DNA from: JALYUM01 sp036688685
Lineage (GTDB): Bacteria > Pseudomonadota > Gammaproteobacteria > Burkholderiales > Burkholderiaceae_D
Direction of reading: 5' to 3'
DNA length: 64,000 nucleotides
Assembly (NCBI RefSeq): GCF_036688685.1
Contig: NZ_JAQQPS010000004.1
Location: 262,391 to 326,390, forward strand
The position numbers were made by a program, and so were the translations under genes. Below the pieces are notes generated by a model. That model made no database searches. It was not told where the DNA came from and saw only the letters and a list, made by a program, of their open reading frames with translations. Numbering within the stretch: the stretch's first letter is position 1; each line of letters opens with the position of its first letter. This document shows, piece after piece, positions 9,607 through 17,488 of this stretch.

Positions 9607-10242
9607 TTACGGCAAGTCGTTTGGGATTACCAACCGCAAGATTGCATTCACCCGCTGGGTGAGTTCGGCGTCCGCCAAGGGCGCGGCAATGCCGAGGGCC
9701 AGCTTGCGTTGGCGTTCGGACGCAACCATGGTCAGCACGAATTCCGCGGTCAAACCCGGGTCAGCGATGGTCAGGAATTTTTTTCTGTCCATGCGTTGCA
9801 GCCAGCTCGCCAGCTTGTCGAAGCCGTGCGCCATGCGCGCGCTGTGATACGCCGCGCCGATGGCCGGATAACGGCTGCGCTCGCGAATTGCCAGCACCAG
9901 GATGCCGACTGCACTCGGGCCGCAGGCCAGGCCGGCCCACAGTGTCAGGAAGCGCGCCAGGACGGCGACGGCCTGGCCGGGCGACGCCACCGGGTCGTCG
10001 AGCATGGCGGTGACGGTCTCGACATCGCGCCGGATCACCAGGGCCAGCAACGCTTCTTTACTGGAAATGGCGGTGTACACCGTGCGCTTCGACACTTTGG
10101 CCCGTGCGGCAATCTGCGCCACGCTCAGGTCGGCGTCTGCACCTTGCTCGGCCAGCAGGTCGCTGGTCGCCTGCACCAGCCGGTCGATCAATTGTGCTGG
10201 CGTGTAGACAGCTGGCCTGCCTACCTTCGGTTTTGCTTCCAT
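9607..10242 (-). CDS. TetR family transcriptional regulator
   Basis: A 211-residue regulator with an N-terminal TetR domain: helix-turn-helix V-A-Q-I-A-A-R-A-K-V-S-K-R-T-V-Y-T-A-I-S-S-K-E-A at about 43-66. It starts with a basic G-R-P arm. It lies upstream of the RND operon on the same strand and is divergent from the quinoprotein dehydrogenase gene, so it could regulate either. The intergenic region at 10243-10366 carries two inverted repeats, which favours autoregulation together with the divergent gene. The ATG at 10242 gives a standard-length N-terminus. Confidence 0.88.
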   Translation of the reverse strand: MEAKPKVGRPAVYTPAQLIDRLVQATSDLLAEQGADADLSVAQIAARAKVSKRTVYTAISSKEALLALVIRRDVETVTAMLDDPVASPGQAVAVLARFLTLWAGLACGPSAVGILVLAIRERSRYPAIGAAYHSARMAHGFDKLASWLQRMDRKKFLTIADPGLTAEFVLTMVASERQRKLALGIAAPLADAELTQRVNAILRLVIPNDLP

Positions 10243-10255
10243 ATACAGCTTTCGG

Positions 10256-10311
10256 TTTCAGATGATCTGGTTCTGAAAGAATTATACGATAATTAAGAAA
10301 CCAATCGGTTT
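10256..10311. promoter_or_regulatory. Inverted repeats between divergent TetR and quinoprotein dehydrogenase genes
   Basis: Two dyads lie in this 124-bp divergent region: TTTCAG (10256-10261) with CTGAAA (10273-10278), and AAACC (10298-10302) with GGTTT (10307-10311) around AATC. The second is compact and resembles a TetR operator. The AT-rich stretch between them would hold the -10 regions. Binding is inferred. Confidence 0.45.
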
Positions 10312-10366
10312 ACAAATTGTTTTTGTGGGTCTACCATAAGCCGATACCAACACATTTTGGATAACC

Positions 10367-12802
10367 ATGTCTACTTCCTCCAGGTCCGGGCCGCTACTGG
10401 CCATCACCGGTTCGATCTTCATCTTCCTCGGCCTCGCCCTCGGCGGCGGCGGCGTGTATCTGGCCACACTCGGTGGCTCGCTGTACTACCTCGTGGCAGG
10501 CCTTGGCCTGGCCGCAACCGGCTTGCTGGTGTTCAAGGGACGCCGCGCCGCGCTCGGGCTGCTGGCCGCTTTGCTGCTCGCCACCGTCGCCTGGTCGCTG
10601 GTCGAGGTACGTTTCGACTGGTGGCAGTTGCTGCCGCGCCTCGATATCTGGCTTGCGGCCGCTGTCTGGCTGCTGCTGCCATTCGTGAGCCGCCGCCTGG
10701 CCCCGGCCTCCGGCAGCGACACCGGCAGGGCCGCCTTGTTCGCGTCGGTGGCCGTCACCGTGCTCGTTGGCGTGGTTGCGCTGTTCCAGGATTACCATGA
10801 TCTGCATGGTGAAGTGCCTGCCGCAAACATGACGGCGACCGCGCCGCACGACGCCGCCGGCGTCGCACCCAACGACTGGTCCGCCTACGGCCGCTCGGGT
10901 TACGGCGACCGCTACGCGCCGGCCGCGCAGATCACGCCGGCCAATGCCGACCAGCTGAAACAGGTGTGGAGCTATCACACGGGCGACTTCAAGGGGCCCA
11001 ACGATCCGGGCGAGATTGCCAACGAAGTCACGCCGATCAAGGTGAATGGCATGTTATACATGTGCACCCCGCACAATATCGTCATCGCGCTCAATCCCGA
11101 CACCGGCAAGGAAATCTGGAAACACGATCCGAAGATCAACCGCGATGCCTCGTCGTACCAGCACATGATCTGCCGCGGCGTGTCGTACTGGGATGCGAAT
11201 GCTGCATCGTTGGCCGGTCCCGCCACGCCGCCCAAAAATCCGGCCGCTGCCACACCAGGCGCGGACACGGAATGCCCACGCCGCATCTTTGCACCCACCA
11301 TGGACGCCACCCTGATTGCCCTGAACGCCGACACCGGCGTGCCCTGCAAAACCTTCGGCGACAACGGGGTCGTGGGCCTGACGCACGGCATGGCCATGAA
11401 AAAACGCGGCTTCCTGATGCCAACCTCGCCACCGACGGTCTCGCGCCACATGCTGGTGATGGCGGCCAGCGTGACCGACAACGATTCGACCGATGAACCG
11501 TCCGGCGTGATCCGCGGCTTCGATCCGGTGACCGGCAAGCTTCTGTGGAACTGGGACGCTGCACGTCCTGACGAAACCGCGCCGATCGGCACCGGCCAGA
11601 CCTACGTGAACAATTCGCCCAATTCGTGGGGCGTGTCCAGCGTCGATGAAAAACTCGGCATGGTGTATATCCCGATGGGTAATGAAACCCCGGATACCTG
11701 GGGCGGGCGGCGCAACCAGAACGGCGAGCGCTTCAACAGCGCCATCGTCGCGCTCGACCTGGCCACGGGTAAATTAAAATGGGTCTACCAGACCGTGCAC
11801 CACGATATCTGGGATATGGATATCGGCGGCCAGCCGACACTGGTCGACATCGATACCCCGAAAGGCAAAGTGCCGTCGCTGGTGGCCACCACCAAGCGAG
11901 GCGACATCTATGTGATCGACCGCCGCGACGGTTCGCTGGTGGTCCCGGCGCCGGAAAAGCCGGTACCGACCGGGAACGTCGCCGCCGGCGACCATGTCTC
12001 GCCAACCCAGCCGTTCTCGATGCTGACCTTCCTGCCCGAGAAAAACATCAGCGAGACCGATATGTGGGGCACCACCCCATTCGACCAGCTGGCCTGCCGC
12101 GTGACCTTCAGGGAGCATCGCTACGAGGGCCCGTTTACCCCGCAAACGGGCGGCCGCGGCGCGATTATCTCGCCCGGCCCGCTGGGTATTTTTGAATGGG
12201 GCGGCGCGACCGTTGACCCGGTGCGCCAGCTGTTGATCGTCAATCCCGACTTCATGGGCTTCCTGGAACGCCTGGTGCCGCGCGCACAAGCGAACGTCAA
12301 GGGCGGTTCCGGCACCGAAATGGGCTTGCAGCCGCAGACCGGCACCCCGTTCGCCGTCGAAATCAGGCCCTTCCTGTCGCCCCTGGGCTTCCCCTGCCAG
12401 GCGCCGCCATGGGGTTATGTGGCCGCGGTCGACCTGAAGACGATGAAAAAAGTCTGGATGCACAAGAACGGCACCACGCGCGACAGCGCACCGGTCCCGA
12501 TCGCGCTGCCGTTGGGCGTGCCGAGCCTGGGTGGCATGGCCACCACTGGCGGCGGGGTCGCATTTCTGTCCAGCGCCCTGGATTATTACATCCGCGGCTA
12601 TGACGTCAGCAACGGCAAGGTGGTGTGGAAAGCGCGCCTGCCAGCCGGCGGCCAGGCCACGCCGATGAGTTATGTGTCCGACAAATCCGGCAAGCAGTAC
12701 GTTGTCGTGATGGCTGGCGGGCACGGTTCGCTGGGCACGAAGATGGGCGACGAGATGGTGGCGTTTGCGCTGCCGGACGGTGTCGCCGCAAAAGCGAAGT
12801 AA
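10367..12802 (+). CDS. gcd: Membrane-bound PQQ-dependent dehydrogenase (glucose/quinate/shikimate family)
   Basis: An 811-residue quinoprotein. Five hydrophobic helices fill roughly the first 142 residues (about 11-31, 40-58, 61-78, 92-107, 122-141). They are followed by an eight-bladed PQQ propeller in the periplasm. The active-site segment M-G-N-E-T-P-D-T-W-G-G contains Asp443, which matches the catalytic aspartate of E. coli Gcd. Family members oxidise glucose, quinate or related polyols and pass electrons to ubiquinone; the exact substrate is not readable. Length agrees with Gcd (about 800). No PQQ biosynthesis genes are in the window. Divergent from a TetR gene, which may repress it. Confidence 0.9.
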   Translation: MSTSSRSGPLLAITGSIFIFLGLALGGGGVYLATLGGSLYYLVAGLGLAATGLLVFKGRRAALGLLAALLLATVAWSLVEVRFDWWQLLPRLDIWLAAAVWLLLPFVSRRLAPASGSDTGRAALFASVAVTVLVGVVALFQDYHDLHGEVPAANMTATAPHDAAGVAPNDWSAYGRSGYGDRYAPAAQITPANADQLKQVWSYHTGDFKGPNDPGEIANEVTPIKVNGMLYMCTPHNIVIALNPDTGKEIWKHDPKINRDASSYQHMICRGVSYWDANAASLAGPATPPKNPAAATPGADTECPRRIFAPTMDATLIALNADTGVPCKTFGDNGVVGLTHGMAMKKRGFLMPTSPPTVSRHMLVMAASVTDNDSTDEPSGVIRGFDPVTGKLLWNWDAARPDETAPIGTGQTYVNNSPNSWGVSSVDEKLGMVYIPMGNETPDTWGGRRNQNGERFNSAIVALDLATGKLKWVYQTVHHDIWDMDIGGQPTLVDIDTPKGKVPSLVATTKRGDIYVIDRRDGSLVVPAPEKPVPTGNVAAGDHVSPTQPFSMLTFLPEKNISETDMWGTTPFDQLACRVTFREHRYEGPFTPQTGGRGAIISPGPLGIFEWGGATVDPVRQLLIVNPDFMGFLERLVPRAQANVKGGSGTEMGLQPQTGTPFAVEIRPFLSPLGFPCQAPPWGYVAAVDLKTMKKVWMHKNGTTRDSAPVPIALPLGVPSLGGMATTGGGVAFLSSALDYYIRGYDVSNGKVVWKARLPAGGQATPMSYVSDKSGKQYVVVMAGGHGSLGTKMGDEMVAFALPDGVAAKAK

Positions 12803-12809
12803 GCATCCG

Positions 12810-12884
12810 GGTGGCACGCGCCTGATCGAGAATGCGCTGATCGTGGGTTGACATCCTGCCCATTCTGATCAGCATTGTGCCACC
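12810..12884. repeat. Long imperfect inverted repeat downstream of gcd
   Basis: GGTGGCAC (12810-12817), CTGATC (12822-12827) and AGAATG (12829-12834) pair in order with CATTCT (12861-12866), GATCAG (12867-12872) and GTGCCACC (12877-12884). The two 4-nt internal loops are symmetric and one G is bulged. No T-run follows on either side, so it is a poor intrinsic terminator. It may be a folded RNA or a relic of a mobile sequence. The rest of the 12803-13038 gap shows nothing I can assign. Confidence 0.5.
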
Positions 12885-13038
12885 AGTGAGACAGTGATTC
12901 TCACCGAAACTAACCCTTTTGGACGAAGTTTCTTGCTAGACTGCAATCCAATCCCGTGCGACGCCGGTGCCGAAAGCCATGGCATCACGCCATCGACCAG
13001 GGTCTTGCGCAATATCGTCCACCTACAGAAGGAAATAC

Positions 13039-13617
13039 ATGAAAACCAAATTGCTGATCGCCGCACTGCTGAGCGCAACCGTGTCGATGGCCGCCAACGC
13101 CGCCGAGTCGACTTACATGCTGGACCCGACCCACACCTACCCAAGTTTCGAAACCGACCACTTCGGTGGCATTTCGGTCTGGCGCGGCAAGTTCAACAAG
13201 AGCAGCGGCAGCTTCACGATCGACACGGCCGCCAAAAAAGGCACGCTGAACGTGACCATCGACATGACCTCGGCCGCGATCGGCAACGATACCCTGGACG
13301 CTGAACTGAAAGGCGAAAAATTCTTCGACGCCGCCAAGTTCCCGACCGCCACCTACAAAGGTACCTCGGTCAAGTTCAAGGGCGCCGTGCCATCGGAAGT
13401 CATGGGCGAACTGACGCTGCATGGCGTCACCAAGCCAGTCACGCTGAAAATCCTGTCGTACAAGTGCTTCACCAACCCGATGCTGAAGAAAGAAGTGTGC
13501 GGTACCGACGCAACCGCCACCTTCAACCGTGCCGATTTCGGTATCGCCTACGGCAAGGACTACGGTTTCACGATGCCAGTCACGCTGCGCATCCAGGCCG
13601 AAGGCGTCAAGCAGTAA
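13039..13617 (+). CDS. YceI family periplasmic protein
   Basis: A 192-residue protein with a clear signal peptide (MKTKLLIAALLSATVSMAANA) and a full YceI domain. It begins with Y-M-L-D-P-T-H-T-Y-P-S-F-E and includes the L-T-L-H-G-V-T-K-P-V-T-L and F-N-R-A-D-F-G-I motifs. YceI proteins are lipocalin-like and several bind isoprenoids such as polyprenyl quinones. The ATG at 13039 follows a GAAGGAAA ribosome site. Transcription ends at the UUCG hairpin at 13643-13670, shared with the convergent EthD gene. Confidence 0.93.
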   Translation: MKTKLLIAALLSATVSMAANAAESTYMLDPTHTYPSFETDHFGGISVWRGKFNKSSGSFTIDTAAKKGTLNVTIDMTSAAIGNDTLDAELKGEKFFDAAKFPTATYKGTSVKFKGAVPSEVMGELTLHGVTKPVTLKILSYKCFTNPMLKKEVCGTDATATFNRADFGIAYGKDYGFTMPVTLRIQAEGVKQ

Positions 13618-13642
13618 TTCAGGCCTGCGCTGCTTGCACTTT

Positions 13643-13676
13643 AATACTGCCCGGTTCGCCGGGCAGTATTTGTTTA
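13643..13676. terminator. Bidirectional terminator between yceI and the EthD gene
   Basis: A perfect 12-bp stem, AATACTGCCCGG (13643-13654) and CCGGGCAGTATT (13659-13670), closes on a TTCG tetraloop. A TTTGTTT run follows on the plus strand and AT-rich sequence on the other side. It lies between two convergent genes. Confidence 0.85.
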
Positions 13677-13997
13677 CACGCTGCGTTCGACCACCACCTC
13701 GCTGACCTGCTGTACCGACACGATGTCGGTGAAATTGGCGACGTCGGCAGCAAATTCGGCGCCATGCGGGACTGCCCCGGCCATCAGCGCCTCGACCGAT
13801 GCGCAATACAGGTGGCACAACGCCACATACGTCGGCATGCTGCCTGGGGTCAGGCCACCGAGGCCTTTCTCAATGCTGTAATACAGCAGGTGCTGCCCCA
13901 TGCGCTCGGCCAGCATCGGCAAGTGCACATCGCGGTAGTAAGTGTGGTCGAAGCGGGCATCCGGCGTGTAAGGGTACATGACGCTGAGTTTGATCAT
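13674..13997 (-). CDS. EthD domain protein
   Basis: A 107-residue single-domain protein of the EthD-like dimeric alpha/beta barrel family. The start M-I-K-L-S-V-M-Y-P-Y and the F-D-H-T-Y-Y-R-D-V-H-L-P-M segment are typical. Members are small dimers with varied or unknown roles, some in degradation pathways. The ATG at 13997 is used; a longer upstream frame has no family similarity. Stands alone, convergent with yceI. Confidence 0.8.
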   Translation of the reverse strand: MIKLSVMYPYTPDARFDHTYYRDVHLPMLAERMGQHLLYYSIEKGLGGLTPGSMPTYVALCHLYCASVEALMAGAVPHGAEFAADVANFTDIVSVQQVSEVVVERSV

Positions 13998-14133
13998 GGG
14001 GTCTTTCGATAGTGGGTGAGGGAAAGGTTCCATGGTATCCTTCGGCACCGCCATACGCAGATTCTGCACGCATTCGCACCACCCAAAGGCTCGCAACGCC
14101 TGTTGCCGGCCTTTTTTATTTGGATATCACAGC

Positions 14134-14391
14134 ATGAGCACTTTGACCTACGAAGCCTTCCTCGACGAAGTCACCACCATCCTCACCGAACGTTACGACC
14201 TCGACGACGCCGCCGCCATCAAGCTGGTGGTCGACGCCCAGGCTGCCGATTTCTTCACCGTCCACGACGACCGCGAAGAAATGCGCACCGTCGAACAGGC
14301 CGACAAGGATGCCGTCACCCTGTACGAGCAAAAACAGAACCGCATCAAGACGCAGGAAAAGCAGCAGCAGCGCGTGCGCCAGAAGAAATAA
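14134..14391 (+). CDS. Hypothetical small acidic/helical protein
   Basis: An 85-residue soluble protein I do not recognise. The first two thirds are acidic (L-D-E-V-T-T-I-L-T-E-R-Y-D-L-D-D-A). The last 20 residues are a lysine/glutamine-rich helix ending in R-V-R-Q-K-K. No signal peptide, membrane segment or cysteine in the chosen reading. The ATG at 14134 is favoured over 14032 because the upstream part looks like translated leader. It lies 21 bp upstream of mntP and may be co-transcribed with it. Confidence 0.6.
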   Translation: MSTLTYEAFLDEVTTILTERYDLDDAAAIKLVVDAQAADFFTVHDDREEMRTVEQADKDAVTLYEQKQNRIKTQEKQQQRVRQKK

Positions 14392-14412
14392 GCACATCAA
14401 GATTTTCGCCCC

Positions 14413-15042
14413 ATGACCATTACCGCTCTCATCTTTCTGGCCCTGGCCATGTCCACCGACGCCTTCGCTGCCGCCCTCGGCAAGGGCGCGGCCATGCCCA
14501 AGCCGCGTTTTTTTCAAGCCTTGCGCATCGGCCTGCTGTTCGGCTGCATCGAGGCCATCACCCCCGTCATCGGCTGGCTGCTGGGCTCGTTTGCCAGCAA
14601 ATGGATTTCCGAATGGGACCACTGGGTCGCGTTCTTCCTGCTGCTGGGCTTGGGCGGGCACATGGTCTGGGTCGGCCTGCATGACGAGCCCGAGGACGAG
14701 GCCGGCGCGCCGGCCGGGCAGGGCGTGATCGCCCTGGCGCTCACCGCCGTGGCCACCAGCATCGACGCCATGGCCGTTGGCGTCGGCCTGGCCTTCATCG
14801 ACGTCAAGATCCAGTACGCCGCCCTGGCGATCGGCCTGGCGACCACGATCATGGTCACCATCGGCGTTCTGCTGGGACGCCTGCTGGGCGCTGCGATCGG
14901 CAAAAAGGCCGAGATCATCGGCGGCGTGATACTGGTCCTGGTTGGCGCCACCATCCTGTACGAACACCTGAGTGCAGAGACGGCTGCCGCTGCGCTGTGG
15001 CGGCCGACCGAACTGCGTGCCGCGCCAGTTTCTGCCAGCTAG
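14413..15042 (+). CDS. mntP: Manganese efflux pump MntP
   Basis: A 209-residue inner-membrane protein with six predicted helices arranged as two three-helix repeats. The repeated motifs A-M-S-T-D-A-F-A-A-A-L-G-K-G and A-T-S-I-D-A-M-A-V-G-V-G each carry the conserved aspartate that defines the MntP family. It exports Mn(II) and protects against manganese excess. Length is slightly above the E. coli protein because of a C-terminal tail. I looked for a yybP-ykoY manganese riboswitch upstream and saw no convincing core. Confidence 0.93.
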   Translation: MTITALIFLALAMSTDAFAAALGKGAAMPKPRFFQALRIGLLFGCIEAITPVIGWLLGSFASKWISEWDHWVAFFLLLGLGGHMVWVGLHDEPEDEAGAPAGQGVIALALTAVATSIDAMAVGVGLAFIDVKIQYAALAIGLATTIMVTIGVLLGRLLGAAIGKKAEIIGGVILVLVGATILYEHLSAETAAAALWRPTELRAAPVSAS

Positions 15043-15065
15043 TCAGATGTGTTAAGCTGGGGAGT

Positions 15066-17345
15066 ATGGTGCGCCAGGGGCGCGTCGATCGCAGCCCGTA
15101 CCACTCCACGAAAGCAGTATTGAACACTCCAGGATCCCAGTCCGGCGGCACCCCGCTGGATGCCGACGCCCCCGCGATTTTCGTCGCCCCGCCGACACTG
15201 CTCAACTGCGCCGACGAGCCGATCCACATTCCCGGTACGGTCCAGGCGCATGGCGCGATGCTGGTGTTCGATGCCGACGGTTTGCTCGAAGCCTGGAGCG
15301 AGAATGTGCCGGCGATGCTGCAACTGCACCCCGCACTCGGCCAGACCGTCAGGCAGGTGTCGCTGCCGGCGCCGGTGCTGGCGATGGTGGAAAGCTGCCT
15401 GGTTGCGATCGAAGGCGGCGACGCATTCCCGCTCTCGCGTGAAGTCGATTTTGGCGTCAATCTGTTCGACTGTATCGTGCACGCCCATGGCGGTCGCGTG
15501 CTGGTCGAATTCGAACAGCGCGAAATGGGACTGGAAGCGCTGGGCGTGTTTGCGCTCAAGGCCCACAATGCGCTGGACCGGCTGAAACGGCAAAAAAGCC
15601 TGGCCGCTCTGCTGCAGATGGCGACCGAGCAGGTCCGCGACATCACCGGTTTCGACCGCGTGATGGGCTATCGCTTCCGCCAGGACGGCAGCGGCGACGT
15701 GGTCGCCGAAGCGCGCAGCATGGCACTCACCCCCTTCCTCGGCTTGCGCTATCCGGCCAGCGATATCCCGGCCCAGGCGCGGCGCCTGTATGTCATGAAT
15801 TCCCTGCGCCTGATTCCCGACCTCGGCGCGCCCGCCGTCGCGCTGGTCGGGCGCGAGGGCGCTGCGGCCGTGGACATGAGCCATTCGGTGCTGCGCAGCG
15901 TCTCGCCGGTGCATATCGAATACCTGCAGAACATGGGCGTGGCCGCCTCGATGAGCATCTCGATCGTCGTCGACGGCCAGCTGTGGGGCTTGATCGCCTG
16001 TCATCACCGCAGCCCGAAACAGGTGCCGTACTCGATCCGCATGACGACCGACGTGATCGCCCAGATCCTGGCGGCCAGCGTGCAGACGCTCGAAGCGCAC
16101 GCGCGCACGGTGCTGATCGAACGCGCCGCCAATGTGCGCACCGCCTTGATGCAAACGCTGTTGCTGGGCGAGGATACCCTGCGCGAAGTGGCGCGCCACG
16201 CCGCGTTCATTTGTGCGGCGCTCGATGCATCGGCGCTGATTGTGGTGCAGTCCGGGCGCCACCTGGTGCACGGGGGCGTCGATGCCGCCACCGCACAGGC
16301 CATCGTGAAGGCCTTGCCGGCTGCCGGCGAAACGCTGCGTGAGCGGGTCCGCGTCGAGGACTGGCCGCTCGAGGTGCGCGAACAGATCAAGCGCTGGCCA
16401 GGCATGCTGGCCATGTGTTTCGATCCGAGCAACGACGGCTGGGTGCTGGCCTTGCGCCCGGAACAGGTGGCCGCCGTGCGCTGGGGTGGCCGCCCCGACA
16501 AGATCGTGGCGGTCGGGCCGCTGGGCGCGCGCCTGACGCCGCGCGGCTCGTTCGAAGAGTGGCGCGAGACAGTGCGCGGCAGCGCCGAGGCGTGGTCCCC
16601 CACACACCTGCTGATCGCCGGCCAGATGCAGGATGAACTGCATCGCGCCAGCATTGCGCGCCACGGCGAAACCGACCGTGCCCGCGCGCACCTGATGGCC
16701 ATGCTGGGCCACGACCTGCGCGACCCGCTCCACACCATCCAGATGGCGGCGGCGGTGATGGAGCGCTCGAGCAGCGGACCCGCGCCGCTGGTGCGGCGCA
16801 TCCAGTCGTCCAGCGACCGCATGAGCCGCCTGATAGGCCAGGTACTCGACGTGAGCAAGATCGAGTCCACCGTTGGCCTGGGCATTGCCCGTACCCGGCT
16901 CGACCTGGCGCACGTCGTCAACGACGTCGTCGACGAGGCCCGCCATGGCTACCCGGAGCTGGACTTTCATTTGTCGATCGTTGGCCCGGCCATCATCGAC
17001 GGCGATGCCGACCGGATGGCGCAAGTGGTGGCGAATTTGCTGGGCAATGCACGCGCCCACGGCCAGATGGGTGAGCCGATCCGCATCTCGCTGCGCCAGC
17101 TGGCCGACCAGGTGGTGCTGGTCGTCAACAACGTGGCCGGGCCGCTCGGCGACGACGCCATCCGCCAGTTGTACACGCCGTTCAAGGAGGCGTCCCAGGC
17201 GCAGTCGCGCAACCGCGGCGGGATGGGATTGGGCCTGTATATCGTCGACCGCATCGTGGCCGGCCACGACGGGACCATCGTTTACTCTCACGCCGAGGGT
17301 CGCGTCAATTTCACCGTGTCCCTCGCCAGTGCGCGACCGGCCTGA
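15066..17345 (+). CDS. bphP: Bacteriophytochrome histidine kinase
   Basis: A 759-residue red/far-red photoreceptor kinase (numbering from 15066). The PAS-GAF-PHY photosensory core starts with the chromophore motif C-A-D-E-P-I-H-I-P-G-T-V-Q-A-H-G; Cys48 should bind biliverdin. The GAF part carries the P-A-S-D-I-P-A-Q-A-R signature. A HisKA domain follows with His549 in L-G-H-D-L-R-D-P-L, then an HATPase with G-M-G-L-G-L-Y-I-V. The start is uncertain: a TTG at 15120 would place the cysteine at residue 30, closer to other phytochromes. No haem oxygenase (bphO) gene lies beside it, so biliverdin must come from elsewhere. A hybrid kinase gene follows 143 bp later. Confidence 0.92.
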   Translation: MVRQGRVDRSPYHSTKAVLNTPGSQSGGTPLDADAPAIFVAPPTLLNCADEPIHIPGTVQAHGAMLVFDADGLLEAWSENVPAMLQLHPALGQTVRQVSLPAPVLAMVESCLVAIEGGDAFPLSREVDFGVNLFDCIVHAHGGRVLVEFEQREMGLEALGVFALKAHNALDRLKRQKSLAALLQMATEQVRDITGFDRVMGYRFRQDGSGDVVAEARSMALTPFLGLRYPASDIPAQARRLYVMNSLRLIPDLGAPAVALVGREGAAAVDMSHSVLRSVSPVHIEYLQNMGVAASMSISIVVDGQLWGLIACHHRSPKQVPYSIRMTTDVIAQILAASVQTLEAHARTVLIERAANVRTALMQTLLLGEDTLREVARHAAFICAALDASALIVVQSGRHLVHGGVDAATAQAIVKALPAAGETLRERVRVEDWPLEVREQIKRWPGMLAMCFDPSNDGWVLALRPEQVAAVRWGGRPDKIVAVGPLGARLTPRGSFEEWRETVRGSAEAWSPTHLLIAGQMQDELHRASIARHGETDRARAHLMAMLGHDLRDPLHTIQMAAAVMERSSSGPAPLVRRIQSSSDRMSRLIGQVLDVSKIESTVGLGIARTRLDLAHVVNDVVDEARHGYPELDFHLSIVGPAIIDGDADRMAQVVANLLGNARAHGQMGEPIRISLRQLADQVVLVVNNVAGPLGDDAIRQLYTPFKEASQAQSRNRGGMGLGLYIVDRIVAGHDGTIVYSHAEGRVNFTVSLASARPA

Positions 17346-17488
17346 TTTTTCGCTCTGACCGTCGGCGGCCTGACTGACAGGACCGGCGGCAGTCGATTCA
17401 GTCGGCGTACCGCGCCAGCCTCTGCGGCGCTTCGCAGGTACAATGCCGTTCGATTTTCCCGACGACCGTTACAACGATACGATTTTGG

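Noticed and set aside
13998..14412. yybP-ykoY manganese riboswitch before mntP
   Set aside because: No conserved core or paired elements could be found by eye in this leader.
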